Below are positions 16,894 to 26,024 of a DNA stretch of 57,188 bases, in pieces (position 1 is the first letter of the stretch; each line of letters opens with the position of its first letter). A program made the translations under genes and the position numbers. The stretch lies in contig JAJVHV010000025.1 in NCBI GenBank assembly GCA_022072445.1, positions 1 to 57,188 on the forward strand, given 5' to 3'. The notes under the pieces are model-generated. The model searched no databases. It worked only from the letters and a program-made list of their open reading frames with translations, and was not told where the DNA came from. Source of the DNA: Phycisphaerae bacterium (GTDB lineage Bacteria; Planctomycetota; Phycisphaerae; UBA1845; Fen-1342).

Positions 16894-19790
16894 TGGCCGG
16901 CCCCAGTCCAGGTTTCGCAGGGGCAATCGTGCATCCACGTCGCCGGGTCTTTCGTCAGGTCGTAGTTCCGCAGGCGCGGCACGCCGCGGCCGTCGTACGG
17001 CGGCAGATTGCCGTTGCGGCCGGTGAAGTTGCGGTACGGCCGGCCGCTGCCGTCGAGGTTGAGGTCGACCGCGACCCACGCCGCGTCACCCTTGCACACC
17101 GGGAAGTCGCCCAGGGAGCACTGGCAGATGTGACCCGTGCAGCACGCGCTGCCGTTCCAGGCCGAGAAGCAGCCGCTCAGCGCATCGACGAACTGCGCGC
17201 ACAGCGGGTCGCCGTTGAGGTCGTGATAGCCGTAGCCCGGGATTTCCGGCGGCAGCGCCAGCGTGTCGCCGAAGGAGCAGTCCGAGCTGCAACCCGGCAT
17301 ACCCGAGCAGCCCGGATACCAGCTCGGCACGAGGCCTTCCCAGTAGATGCCCGTGACCTCGCTGAACCAGAGACCGTGGTCAGGCCCGCCTGGAAAAGTG
17401 TCGCCGCAGCCGTACATGTCCCCGAGGCAGTTGCCGCTGAACTCGTTGCCCGGCGGCCCGGTCGCCTTGCCCCACAGGCCCGAGCAGTCCATGCCGTGAC
17501 ACCACTCGTGGTCGAGGCGGTTCTTCTTGTACTGCCCGCCGTGGTCGTCGTCCCAGCCGGCATTGCACTCGCCCGGCGTGCAGGCGAAGTACGAGTAGCC
17601 CTCGACGCGCCGCACGCAGTGGTAGCCCTTGTGCGGGTCGGTCACGCACTGCTGCGTCTGCCAGTCCCAGCTCCTGCAGCCCTTCTCGTCACGGTGGTAA
17701 CCGCAGCCGGGCGAGCCTTCGCCGCCGAACGGGCCGAACGGGTCGTAGCCGTCGCAGACGGTGTCCTCCCAGTAGCCGCGATCGCACGGGCAGTCGGGGT
17801 TGCCCTCGGGCGAGTACTGCGAGTAGCCGCTCTTGCGGCTCATCATGTGGCACTTGGCCTGTGAGCAGTTCTGCATGCACTCCTGCCACGTCGGCGTCGG
17901 CCAGGTCTCGCACGTGTCGGGGTACTCGGTCCACTGGTCGTCGTAGCCCGGCCCCCACTGGTGATACCAGTAGCCCAGCACGTGGTTGTACGGCCAGCAG
18001 GCCTCGGCGTTGGCGCAGCACTTCTCGCAGCCGATGCGCCACTCCGCCCCGCTCGTGCCGTAGCAGTCGGTGTAGTTCAGCGCGTAGTGGTAGCCGCAGT
18101 CCTTGCCCATGAACTGGCCGGGCGTGCGCTTGCGCGTGCAGGTGCCGATCGAGGTCCACACGCCGTTGTCGATCAGGTAATCGACCGCGTCGATGATCTC
18201 CCGGATGTGGACCGCCTCGATCACGTCACCGGCGCGCAGGCCCCAGGACGGGTACTTGGCCCACACCCGCGCGTTCTCGTCCCAGTTTTGCTTGTACATC
18301 AGCACGAACGTGCCAGGCGCCGTGCCCCACGAGTAGCCGCCGCCGTAATACGGGTTGTCGAAGTGCAGGTCGTCGGTGTAGAGCATGTTGATGCCGCGCC
18401 AGGTCTTGCGGGCGGCCTGGCTGCCGGCCTGGTCGTCGCGGTTGTGCAGCGGGCGGCTGTCGAGCGGGCCGGCCTTGCCGCCGGTCATGTAGTGCGGGTG
18501 GACGCTGCTGCCCGACCAGCGGAACTTGATCGGCATCGGCACGCAGCACAGGCCGTGGTCGCCGCCGCGGAAGCGCGGGTTGTGGTGGAACACGTCGCTG
18601 CGGTCGTCGGTCTCGGCGCAGGTGTCGTACTCGCCGGTGCAGCAGTCGCCGCCGAACCAGCTCAGCACGAAGCGGGCCATGTTGACCAGCTCGGGCTGGA
18701 TTCGTTCCGAGCCGTCGAACTGGTAGTAGTCCGTGCCGCGCCGCACATCGACGCCGCCGTAGCTGTCGAGCATCTCCGGCAGGCCGTAGATGTACGGGTT
18801 GAAGTGCGTGTACCACTGGAGGTAGTAGGCATCGGCATCTGACGGCGGCGATTCATCGCCGGGGTCGAACCTGGTGATGTCCGGGTTCTGCGGATTGGGG
18901 TCGTCGTAGAAGTAGCGGAGGTACCAGCGGAACTCGGTCCCGTGCGGCTGGGCCTCGAACGTCGCGCTGTACGTGTCGCCTGCGGGCGTCATCGTCATCG
19001 CGTCCCAACCCGACCACGAGCTGCCCGGCAGCCGGCGCTTCCACCAGAGTTGCACGTTTGTGGGCGTCTGCACGCCGCCGGGCTTGGTCCAGCGGAACGT
19101 AACGGCCTGGCCGTCCTTCTCCTCATACCCGACGCCATCCGTGCGGCCCGGCTGCGTTGCACCGAACCAGCCGTAACCCTCAGGGTCGAACGGCTCGCTG
19201 GCGAAGTCGCGGCTGACACTCCCGATTGGGAAGTACGTGCGGTCGTGCATGCCGTTGACGAATTGGTACGCCGGGTCGCCCGAGCGCGAGCGGATCGGCA
19301 CTTCGGGCCGCGGCATCGGGCAGCACGGCGGCGACTCGCCCAGCGCGGCGTACTCCTTGCCGCTCTCCTGGTAGTCCCAGCACTGGCCCTCGGGTCCGCA
19401 GCCGTAGACGCCGCCGAAGTCAAGCAACCGGCGTTCCCAGGTCTCCGGCCCCCACAGGCAGCGCGGGTGCTGCCGGTCGTACCACTGGCGCTTGACCCAA
19501 CTGTTGCCGTTCCAGTGGGCGTGCGGGCGCGAGCCGAAGACGGCGTAAAGCAGGCCTTCGAGCTTCTCCAGCGCCAGCGCGAATTTCCCGCCCAGCGTGT
19601 CCTCCCAGTTGATCTCGCCCGGGCCGGCCGGCGGTGAGCCTTTCGGTAGCACTTTCACTCCCGGCGGATGCAGGTCGGACCATTTGAGCTGCGCCGGGTA
19701 CTGCCCGCCGGGCGAGGCAAAACCCTCCTCGCCGTGCGAGTGCGTGCCGTACAGGGCGTGCTGGTCGCTGGTGATGTCGACGAACGGCAT
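16881..19790 (-). CDS. giant cysteine-rich phage protein, probable tail-tip/receptor protein
   Basis: 969 residues from the ATG that overlaps the previous stop (ATGA at 19790). I count about 47 cysteines, roughly 37 of them in the last ~420 residues, together with much Trp, Tyr and Gly. An Ig/fibronectin-like segment lies near residues 215-300 (VTFRWTKPGGVQTPTNVQLW). The phrase VIEAVHIREIIDAVDYLIDN near residue 530 is like the helix found in many phage tail-fibre proteins. The C-terminal half has repeated CxxC, CC and CxC patterns suggestive of disulphides or metal sites. No signal peptide. Position after tail genes suggests a surface-exposed host-contact protein; no family recognised for the cysteine-rich part. 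Confidence 0.75.
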   Translation of the reverse strand: MPFVDITSDQHALYGTHSHGEEGFASPGGQYPAQLKWSDLHPPGVKVLPKGSPPAGPGEINWEDTLGGKFALALEKLEGLLYAVFGSRPHAHWNGNSWVKRQWYDRQHPRCLWGPETWERRLLDFGGVYGCGPEGQCWDYQESGKEYAALGESPPCCPMPRPEVPIRSRSGDPAYQFVNGMHDRTYFPIGSVSRDFASEPFDPEGYGWFGATQPGRTDGVGYEEKDGQAVTFRWTKPGGVQTPTNVQLWWKRRLPGSSWSGWDAMTMTPAGDTYSATFEAQPHGTEFRWYLRYFYDDPNPQNPDITRFDPGDESPPSDADAYYLQWYTHFNPYIYGLPEMLDSYGGVDVRRGTDYYQFDGSERIQPELVNMARFVLSWFGGDCCTGEYDTCAETDDRSDVFHHNPRFRGGDHGLCCVPMPIKFRWSGSSVHPHYMTGGKAGPLDSRPLHNRDDQAGSQAARKTWRGINMLYTDDLHFDNPYYGGGYSWGTAPGTFVLMYKQNWDENARVWAKYPSWGLRAGDVIEAVHIREIIDAVDYLIDNGVWTSIGTCTRKRTPGQFMGKDCGYHYALNYTDCYGTSGAEWRIGCEKCCANAEACWPYNHVLGYWYHQWGPGYDDQWTEYPDTCETWPTPTWQECMQNCSQAKCHMMSRKSGYSQYSPEGNPDCPCDRGYWEDTVCDGYDPFGPFGGEGSPGCGYHRDEKGCRSWDWQTQQCVTDPHKGYHCVRRVEGYSYFACTPGECNAGWDDDHGGQYKKNRLDHEWCHGMDCSGLWGKATGPPGNEFSGNCLGDMYGCGDTFPGGPDHGLWFSEVTGIYWEGLVPSWYPGCSGMPGCSSDCSFGDTLALPPEIPGYGYHDLNGDPLCAQFVDALSGCFSAWNGSACCTGHICQCSLGDFPVCKGDAAWVAVDLNLDGSGRPYRNFTGRNGNLPPYDGRGVPRLRNYDLTKDPATWMHDCPCETWTGAGQCVI

Positions 19791-20983
19791 CAGACGCCCT
19801 CCAGCTCGAAGCGCACCTTCGCCGGCACGCGCAGCGTGTCCCCGTTCGGCACGTTGACCGGCGGCGTGATCGGCGTGACCCACATCAGCTCTTCGGCGCC
19901 GCCGACGGTGCCGTAGATCGCAAGGCCGCCGAACGGCCCAACCGCGCCGCCGGTCGAGTTGAGCCACTGCGGCGTGTTGCTCGACTCGACGCGCGGCGGC
20001 GGGCCGGCGACGTAGGACCAAGACGAGAGCGCGACCGCGCCCAAGTCGGCGTGGAAGTGCGGCTCGATCTCGGCGTACGTCGTGCGGCGGGTGATCCTCG
20101 GCGCGCTGCTCAGCAGCGGCCGGCAGCAGATCACGTCGTAGCGGCTGCCGGTCTTCTGGAACGCATACTTTGCAAAGCGCAGCGCGAAGTCGCGCGTCAC
20201 GCGCGTTCCGAAGATGCGCGCCTGGTAGCGCACGTGCAGGCTCGTGCCCGGACGCAGCAGCACCGGCGCGCGGAACCCGGCCGCCGCGACCAGCTTGCTG
20301 CGGCTCGAATCCGCCAGGAACGCCAGCGTGATCGGGAAGCCCCCGATCTTGCGGAAGTCGCACAGCCAGTCGAGCTCACCCGAGGCGTCCCACTGGTGCA
20401 TGTAGGGGTAGATGCAGACGTTCGGGTTGTACGGGTCGCAGTCGGTGCCGCAGCGCTTCCGCGGCCGCTGCCAGGGGTAGCCGAGCACCGGCTCCCACGA
20501 CTCCTTCGGCGTCCACTCCGGCGGCGGCTGCTCGATCTCCTCCGGCGTCCACGGGAAGTCCCAGGCCGACCCGGCCTGCGGGCTCCACGAGTGGTTGTTC
20601 GGGAACGCGACCTCGGGCGAGACCAGTGCGCCGCCGTCGGCTTCGAGCGACGCGGTGAACGCCACGGCCTGGCGCGAATAGCCGAACGACGTGCGCATCG
20701 GGCCGGTGTAGCAGCCGCCCTCGTTGGCGTTGGCGTCGGTGCACTGTGCGAACGTCAGGTTCGGGCCGAACGATGCGCCACCGGCCGGGTTCGGCGAGCT
20801 GTTCGGGTAGCCGACGGTCGCGCCGCACACGCCGACCTGGAACGTCATTGCCGCCTGGTACGGCGGGAAGATCTGGCGCAGGACGTACTGGATGCCCTCG
20901 TATGCGAGGATGTTCGGCACGGCGAAGCGGCCGAGCTCGGCTCCGCTGTCGTGGTCCGTCAATCGCACGAGGAACGCGCCCAT
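19790..20983 (-). CDS. phage tail-associated protein
   Basis: 397 residues from the ATG overlapping the upstream stop (ATGA). It starts MGAFLVRLTDHDSGAELGRF, followed by a region that looks like a large beta-structured structural protein (PNILAYEGIQYVLRQIFPPY, FTASLEADGGALVSPEVAFP). Several cysteines and a Pro/Trp-rich middle. Translationally coupled to the cysteine-rich protein, so the two probably form one tail-tip complex. No family recognised. Confidence 0.7.
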   Translation of the reverse strand: MGAFLVRLTDHDSGAELGRFAVPNILAYEGIQYVLRQIFPPYQAAMTFQVGVCGATVGYPNSSPNPAGGASFGPNLTFAQCTDANANEGGCYTGPMRTSFGYSRQAVAFTASLEADGGALVSPEVAFPNNHSWSPQAGSAWDFPWTPEEIEQPPPEWTPKESWEPVLGYPWQRPRKRCGTDCDPYNPNVCIYPYMHQWDASGELDWLCDFRKIGGFPITLAFLADSSRSKLVAAAGFRAPVLLRPGTSLHVRYQARIFGTRVTRDFALRFAKYAFQKTGSRYDVICCRPLLSSAPRITRRTTYAEIEPHFHADLGAVALSSWSYVAGPPPRVESSNTPQWLNSTGGAVGPFGGLAIYGTVGGAEELMWVTPITPPVNVPNGDTLRVPAKVRFELEGV

Positions 20984-21816
20984 CAGTACGTCCCTCGATA
21001 ATGCGAGCGCGTGCAGACGAACGCGTCGATGCCGGGGTCCGGCGCGGCGAAGATCAGCACGACGTCGCCGACCACCAGCGGGTTGACCCACTGCCCGCCG
21101 GCGCCCTGCTCCTCGATGTTGAAGACGTTGTTGTACGCCGCGCCGCCGCCGACCTGCGTCCAGGCGCCGTCGGCGTCCATCGTGGCCTGCACGGCCGCGT
21201 AGCGGAACGGCGGCGCCGTGCCGGACTTCGACGTGATCATCGCGAACGCGGCGGTGACGCTGCCGCCGCCTCCGCCGCCGATGCGGGCGACCGTCCAGGC
21301 GATCTCCGGGTCCTGGCGGTCCTCGACCGGCTCGACCCAGAGCAACCGGGCCGTGCCAGAATCGCCGCTATCCAGGCGCGACGCGACGCCGACCGCAATG
21401 TCGGCCGAGGTGTGGGCCTCGTCCACCATCCGCACACGGACGACGCAGACGCCATCGACGCAGGCCCGCACGATCGCCTGGTCTTTGGCGGGTTCGAGCA
21501 GGATCGCGAACTTGCCGGGGTGCGGGCTGGACGGAACGACGCCGCGCAGCGCCACGCGCTGCTTGAACTCGTCCTCGTTGTCGACGCGCTCGATGATCGG
21601 GCCTTCGATCCCGAGCACGTCGAAGCGCTCGCGGTCGGCCCCGCTCTCGTTGCGGACCAGCACGATGCCGGTGTCGCGCTGCTCGCGCACCGCATCGCGC
21701 CGGGCGCTGCGCTGGCGCTGTTGGAAGTCGCGCGCGGCGTCGATGAATGTGTTGAATGTCGCCGCCGGGATGACCAGCGGGTCGCCGCGCTTCACCTTTT
21801 GCATCGGGCCCGCCAT
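20983..21816 (-). CDS. phage structural protein (tail region)
   Basis: 277 residues. N-terminal helix (FNTFIDAARDFQQRQR) then beta-rich sequence (DTGIVLVRNESGADRERFDV) with a glycine linker (ARIGGGGGGSV). The pattern of an N-terminal helix, a 'QRQRS' basic stretch and a long beta domain is what I recall for structural proteins between tape measure and fibres in planctomycete prophages; exact function unknown. Overlaps the next gene by four bases. Confidence 0.7.
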   Translation of the reverse strand: MAGPMQKVKRGDPLVIPAATFNTFIDAARDFQQRQRSARRDAVREQRDTGIVLVRNESGADRERFDVLGIEGPIIERVDNEDEFKQRVALRGVVPSSPHPGKFAILLEPAKDQAIVRACVDGVCVVRVRMVDEAHTSADIAVGVASRLDSGDSGTARLLWVEPVEDRQDPEIAWTVARIGGGGGGSVTAAFAMITSKSGTAPPFRYAAVQATMDADGAWTQVGGGAAYNNVFNIEEQGAGGQWVNPLVVGDVVLIFAAPDPGIDAFVCTRSHYRGTY

Positions 21817-21819
21817 CGC

Positions 21820-22626
21820 TCAAATCCCCAGCAGGCTGAAGTCGCCCTCGGCGTAAACCTTCTCGATGTAGACCGCGATCGGCTTCTTCACGAGTGCCTT
21901 GGCGGCCGCGTCCTCCGCGTCGGCGTACCGCACCCACAAATACTCCCAGCCCTTCTTCGCGATGCCGGTGATGTCGCCGATCGTCAGGCCGGTCACGTTC
22001 GGGCTGGCCGCGAAGCGGAACGTGATCTCCCAGTCGCCCTGGCCGCGCTTCGTGCCGGCCGCGCCGAGGAACAGGCACTCGCCGGCGGCCAGGCCCTTGA
22101 ACGCGCCGCTGTTGACGCGGCCGGTCAGCGCGAAGAGCGTCGCCTTGTACGGCTCGGTGACCAGTGTGGCGTCGAGGTAGTGCGTCTCGGAGAAGTGGTA
22201 GACGGGAACCGTGATGTCCACGCCCTCGACGCTGTCGGCCGTGACGCCGATCGCGCCCTTGAAGTTCGGCGCGGTCTGGCCCGCCGGCGCGTAGCGGGCC
22301 ACGTTCTGGAGGCTCTGCGTGATGTGCTGCGTGCCGCCGCCGGTATCGAAGGAAAAGACGCTTTCGCTGGTCGCGGGGATCGTGCCGTAGCGGACGATGC
22401 CTTCCCAGAGCATCTCGCCCACCGGCTGCACGCTGACCGTGTCGCGCGGCAGGAAGAGCAGCCCGCCGCCCCAGGGGTCGTAGAGCGCTGGCGAGTTGGC
22501 GACCAGTGCGTTGCGGGCCTCGACGTCGTCGTCCGTGCCCCGAATCGTGTAGCGCAGCTCGACCGACGGGTTGGTGCCCGTGGTGACGAGCCGGCTCTCA
22601 AACTTCTCCACGACCTCAACGGGCAC
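21820..22626 (-). CDS. phage structural protein (distal-tail-like position)
   Basis: 268 residues, encoded directly downstream of the tape measure gene, where siphoviruses keep distal tail or baseplate hub genes. Sequence features: VVEKFESRLVTTGTNPSVEL at the start, RDTVSVQPVGEMLWEGIVRY, a central YHFSETHYLDATLV and C-terminal WEITFRFAASPNVTGLTIGD followed by KKGWEYLWVRYAD. Beta-rich, no signal or membrane segment. I cannot place it in a named family. Confidence 0.7.
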   Translation of the reverse strand: MPVEVVEKFESRLVTTGTNPSVELRYTIRGTDDDVEARNALVANSPALYDPWGGGLLFLPRDTVSVQPVGEMLWEGIVRYGTIPATSESVFSFDTGGGTQHITQSLQNVARYAPAGQTAPNFKGAIGVTADSVEGVDITVPVYHFSETHYLDATLVTEPYKATLFALTGRVNSGAFKGLAAGECLFLGAAGTKRGQGDWEITFRFAASPNVTGLTIGDITGIAKKGWEYLWVRYADAEDAAAKALVKKPIAVYIEKVYAEGDFSLLGI

Positions 22627-22682
22627 TCACAGCCCTCCGCGGCTTCATGCTTCCGACACCGGCCAGAGGCCGATGCTCCCCG

Positions 22683-24674
22683 TCACGCGAACGTCAGTCC
22701 GCCCGTAACCGCCGCATCGGCCAGGCGCTTCGTGTGCTTGGCGATCTGCTCGGTGTTCCGCGCGGTGCGCTCCTCGGCGTCGCCGCCGAGGCCGAGCAGC
22801 GCGGCCGGGTTGAACGTGCCCGTGACGCTGATTTTTCCGGCCAGGACGTCGGCGATGCCGGCGAGCTGGTCCTTCAGGTCGCCGGGCAGCTTGGGCTTGC
22901 CGGGTGGGGCTTTCTCGGTCTCGGCCTGCTCGCGCTTGCGCTTCGCTTCCGCCAGCGCTTCGTCCAGCGCCTTGCGGGCCTCGGCGAGCTGGCGCTTCGT
23001 CTCGGCGATCTTCGCGTCGGTGTCGGAGTCCAGCGCCCGCTGCGCTTCCTCGAACTGCCGGCCGATCTCGGCGAGTGTGGCCTCGTTCACGGCGGCCGAC
23101 TGCTCGCGCTCGCTCTGCCGTCTCTGCTCGCGCTCCGTCAGCGCGCCGGTGCGGCGGCGCTCGATCTCGGCCGCGCCCTCGGCGAACTCCTGGTCGGTCA
23201 TCTGCTTGGCCGCCGCGGCCTGCTCATCGGTGAGCTGGCCGAAGAGGTTCATCAGGTCGAGCCAGCGCTTCGTCAGCCAGTTCTGGATGATGCCCCACGC
23301 CTGGCGCAGGTCAGATGTGAAGTTCGTCCAGGTCTTCGAGAGGAACGCGGTGGTCTCGATCCAGGCGACCTCGAGCGCGTGGAAGACCTGCTGCGCGGCC
23401 GCCAGCGCGCCGAACCACATGGCCTGGGCCGTGCCGATGAAGAAGCGCTTGGCCTCCAGCCACGCCCGATTCAGCGCATCGACGCCCTGCTGCCACGCTA
23501 ACTTCAGTGCCAGCCAGAGGATCTGTGCCGCGAGGGTGATGTCGCCGGCCGCCAGCGCGTCGGAGATGCCGCCTACTACCTTATATATGGCGTCGCGCAG
23601 CCAGCGGAACTGTTCGCCCAGCCAAGCCAAGGCGTCGCCGCCGGCGCCGGTGTAGACCACGATCGCCGCGCCCAGGCCGGCCACGGCGGTAATCGCCAGG
23701 CCGATCGGCGAGACCAGCGCGGCGATGGCGCTGCCGATGATGCCCAGCGCGGTGCCGACGCCGGACACGATCGTGGCCAGTCCGCCCAGCGCCGCGCCGA
23801 GCGCGGATGCGGCCACGCCGAGCGTAATGAGCGCTGCCCCCGCGGCCGCCACGCCCGCGGCGACCTGGAACACCGTGACAACCAGCGCCTTGTTCTCCTT
23901 GACCCAGGTCATGAACGCCACGACCGCGCGCGTGACCTTGTTGGCCAGCTCGGTAACCGTCGGCGCCAGCGCCGAGCCGATCGTGAAGACCGCCTGCTTG
24001 AGGACGCGCCAAACGGTGTCGAGCGCATCCGCGAGCACGGCGGCGTCCTTGGCCGCCTGCGTGGAGACCGTCAGCCCCAGTGCGCGGGCCTGCTCCTGGA
24101 ACTTGGCGAGCCCCTTCGCGCCGTCCTGGATCAGCGGCAGCAGACGTGTGCCCGACTTGCCGAAGACCTCCATCGCCAGTGCGGCGCGCAGCGTCGGGTC
24201 GGTGATCCGGCTGATACGGTCGGCAATGAGCTTGAACTGCTGCTCGGGATTGAGGCCCTTCAGGTCGGCGATGGAGAGACCAAGCTGAGTAAGCGCATCC
24301 GCGGCGCTCTTCGATCCGCCGATCGCCTCGGAGATGGTCTTCTGCATCTTGCGGATGCCGGTTTCGAGCGTCTCCATGTCGGCGCCGGCCAGCTCCGCCG
24401 CGAACCCCAGCTCCGAAAGTGTCTCGACGCTTACGCCGGTGCGGGCGGACATCTCGTCCAGGCTGTCGCCCATGTCGGCGAGCGTCTTCGCCGTGCCGAA
24501 CAGCGCCGTCAGCGCCGAAGCGCCGATCGCGCCGAGGCGCGTGCCGATCGAGCGCAGCCCCTCGCCGAAGGCCTGCAAGCGTTTCTGGGCAGCACGCAGG
24601 CCCTTGGTGAGCTTGTCGCTCACGCCCAGTTCGACGAACGCTCGACCTGCGCGGATGCCCTGTGCGGCAGCCAT
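22683..24674 (-). CDS. tail tape measure protein
   Basis: 663 residues. N-terminal coiled-coil start (KLTKGLRAAQKRLQAFGEGL), a TP901-type core (DMGDSLDEMSARTGVSVETL, FGKSGTRLLPLIQDG), a hydrophobic central region around residues 255-350 with several membrane-like helices, and a long charged coiled coil near 540-620. It sets tail length; at the usual ~1.5 angstrom per residue this predicts a tail near 100 nm. It lies between the joining/decoration genes and the tail-tip genes. Confidence 0.93.
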   Translation of the reverse strand: MAAAQGIRAGRAFVELGVSDKLTKGLRAAQKRLQAFGEGLRSIGTRLGAIGASALTALFGTAKTLADMGDSLDEMSARTGVSVETLSELGFAAELAGADMETLETGIRKMQKTISEAIGGSKSAADALTQLGLSIADLKGLNPEQQFKLIADRISRITDPTLRAALAMEVFGKSGTRLLPLIQDGAKGLAKFQEQARALGLTVSTQAAKDAAVLADALDTVWRVLKQAVFTIGSALAPTVTELANKVTRAVVAFMTWVKENKALVVTVFQVAAGVAAAGAALITLGVAASALGAALGGLATIVSGVGTALGIIGSAIAALVSPIGLAITAVAGLGAAIVVYTGAGGDALAWLGEQFRWLRDAIYKVVGGISDALAAGDITLAAQILWLALKLAWQQGVDALNRAWLEAKRFFIGTAQAMWFGALAAAQQVFHALEVAWIETTAFLSKTWTNFTSDLRQAWGIIQNWLTKRWLDLMNLFGQLTDEQAAAAKQMTDQEFAEGAAEIERRRTGALTEREQRRQSEREQSAAVNEATLAEIGRQFEEAQRALDSDTDAKIAETKRQLAEARKALDEALAEAKRKREQAETEKAPPGKPKLPGDLKDQLAGIADVLAGKISVTGTFNPAALLGLGGDAEERTARNTEQIAKHTKRLADAAVTGGLTFA

Positions 24675-24677
24675 GCG

Positions 24678-25178
24678 TCAGCCTCCCCGCACGCTGTTGG
24701 CCCAGGTCTTCGGCAGGTTCGGGCGCTCCTTCTCCAGCGCGGGCCCCATGAACGGGCGTGGCTCGTATCTCAGGCGCGTGCCGGCGGGAATGCGCTTGAG
24801 CCGGCGAGCGGTGGATCGCCCCTTCCTGTCGCGGCCCGTGTTGCCGATGGGCACAAGCACCGGCTTCTTCGCGACAACGCCGCCGCCGAACTCAAGGATG
24901 TGCGGCGCGCCGGTCGAGCGGCTGATCCTGGCCGGACCGACGACGACCGACTCGGTGCTCGGGTCATAGCCGAAGAAGATGAAGCGTTTGAGCAGGCCGG
25001 TGTGTGAATGCGGCGGCCGACCCGGGGGCGCAGCGCCCTTGCGCTTGCGGATGCTGTGCTTGGCCGTCGTGCGGATGAACGCGCCGGCGCGCGAGAGCGC
25101 CTGCCGCTTCGCCTTGTCCACGGCGTGCACGACCGTCTGCCGGTCGAAGAACAGGTGCTTGATCCGCATGTCGATCAC
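24678..25178 (-). CDS. phage head-tail joining / HK97-gp10-like protein
   Basis: 166 residues from a GTG at 25178 that overlaps the upstream stop (GTGA); an ATG at 25169 is also possible. Basic, helical N-terminus (DRQTVVHAVDKAKRQALSRA, FIRTTAKHSIRKRKGAAPPG), then HTGLLKRFIFFGYD and PHILEFGGG, a pattern typical of gp10-like minor structural proteins (LEFGT-type motif). Probably a virion joining component. Confidence 0.7.
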   Translation of the reverse strand: MIDMRIKHLFFDRQTVVHAVDKAKRQALSRAGAFIRTTAKHSIRKRKGAAPPGRPPHSHTGLLKRFIFFGYDPSTESVVVGPARISRSTGAPHILEFGGGVVAKKPVLVPIGNTGRDRKGRSTARRLKRIPAGTRLRYEPRPFMGPALEKERPNLPKTWANSVRGG

Positions 25179-25594
25179 GGGTTGAGCGCCCTCTGGATGC
25201 CGCTGTGGGCCAGGTTGACCTTGAGTTTGTTCGCCGCCGTCGACCAGCCGATGACGGTCACGTACTGCGTGTCGACCAGATCGCCGACGTCCATGCACTT
25301 TCCGGCGGTCGGCGAGAGCACGAGCAGCAGGCCGGTGCTGAGAAACGCCGTCGCATCGACGGTCACTTCGCCGCTGGCGACATAGCTGAGCGGCTGGCCG
25401 GCGACGGCCGAGTTCACCGCGATGCCGGCGACCTTGGCCTTGTCGACCGTCGCGTCGCATTCGGCCTTGCGCGCCTTGCCGTCCGACGGATCGAGGTAGA
25501 CCAACTCGCCGGCGTTGACCGCCTCACCGGCCAAAGCACCCTGTGTCGCGCCGCTCTGAAGCACGCTGCCGCTGGTGAACGTGTAGGTCGCCAT
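25175..25594 (-). CDS. phage DUF2190-like decoration/structural protein
   Basis: 139 residues, beta-rich: begins with alternating short strands (TFTSGSVLQSGATQGALAGE), then AGELVYLDPSDGKARKAECD and VAGIAVNSAVAGQPLSYVAS. It is similar in overall style to the DUF2190 protein at 29563, which suggests a capsid decoration or tail-surface role. Coupled to the next gene by a four-base overlap. Confidence 0.6.
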   Translation of the reverse strand: MATYTFTSGSVLQSGATQGALAGEAVNAGELVYLDPSDGKARKAECDATVDKAKVAGIAVNSAVAGQPLSYVASGEVTVDATAFLSTGLLLVLSPTAGKCMDVGDLVDTQYVTVIGWSTAANKLKVNLAHSGIQRALNP

Positions 25595-25609
25595 GATGAA
25601 CCTCCGGCC

Positions 25610-26023
25610 TCAAGCGGCCTGCTTTCCGTTGCGGTTGATGCGCAGTACCTCGCGCCGGTGGCTCAGCACGACAACGAGGATCAGCGTCAGCGTCACAACC
25701 AGCGTCGCGCCGACGCCGAACTCGCTGTGGTATCCCGTTACGTCGCGCCCGACGCCGGTCGCCTCCACGCGCGCGGCCAGCGTCGTGTTGAACGCCGTCT
25801 CGATCTGGCTGGACAGCTCCGCCTTCACGCCGGCGACGATCTGGCCACTGAGCTGCTGCACATCGATCGCGTCGGCGTTGGCGGCCGGCTGCGTCGTCGG
25901 TGACGCCGAGGGCAGCGCGCCGGCGCCTGCGGGCGCCAGGTCGAGCTGCTGCCGGGATGTGCTCGCGGCACATCCCAGCAGCGCTCCGGAAAGCAAGACG
26001 GCGACGATCAGGCGCGCGGGCAT
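25610..26023 (-). CDS. phage lipoprotein with C-terminal membrane helix
   Basis: 137 residues from the ATG at 26023. Signal peptide with lipobox LLGC (Cys18), a Pro/Ala-rich linker, an amphipathic stretch (QIVAGVKAELSSQIETAFNT) and a C-terminal transmembrane helix (VGATLVVTLTLILVVVLSHR). Lipid anchor plus a second membrane helix could span the periplasm, as spanins do, but no spanin family motif is recognised. Paired with a second lipoprotein gene just upstream. Confidence 0.6.
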   Translation of the reverse strand: MPARLIVAVLLSGALLGCAASTSRQQLDLAPAGAGALPSASPTTQPAANADAIDVQQLSGQIVAGVKAELSSQIETAFNTTLAARVEATGVGRDVTGYHSEFGVGATLVVTLTLILVVVLSHRREVLRINRNGKQAA

Positions 26024-26024
26024 G

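Noticed and set aside
20746-23655. A 969-codon open frame on the plus strand
   Set aside because: Crosses several good minus-strand phage genes and has no recognisable domain.
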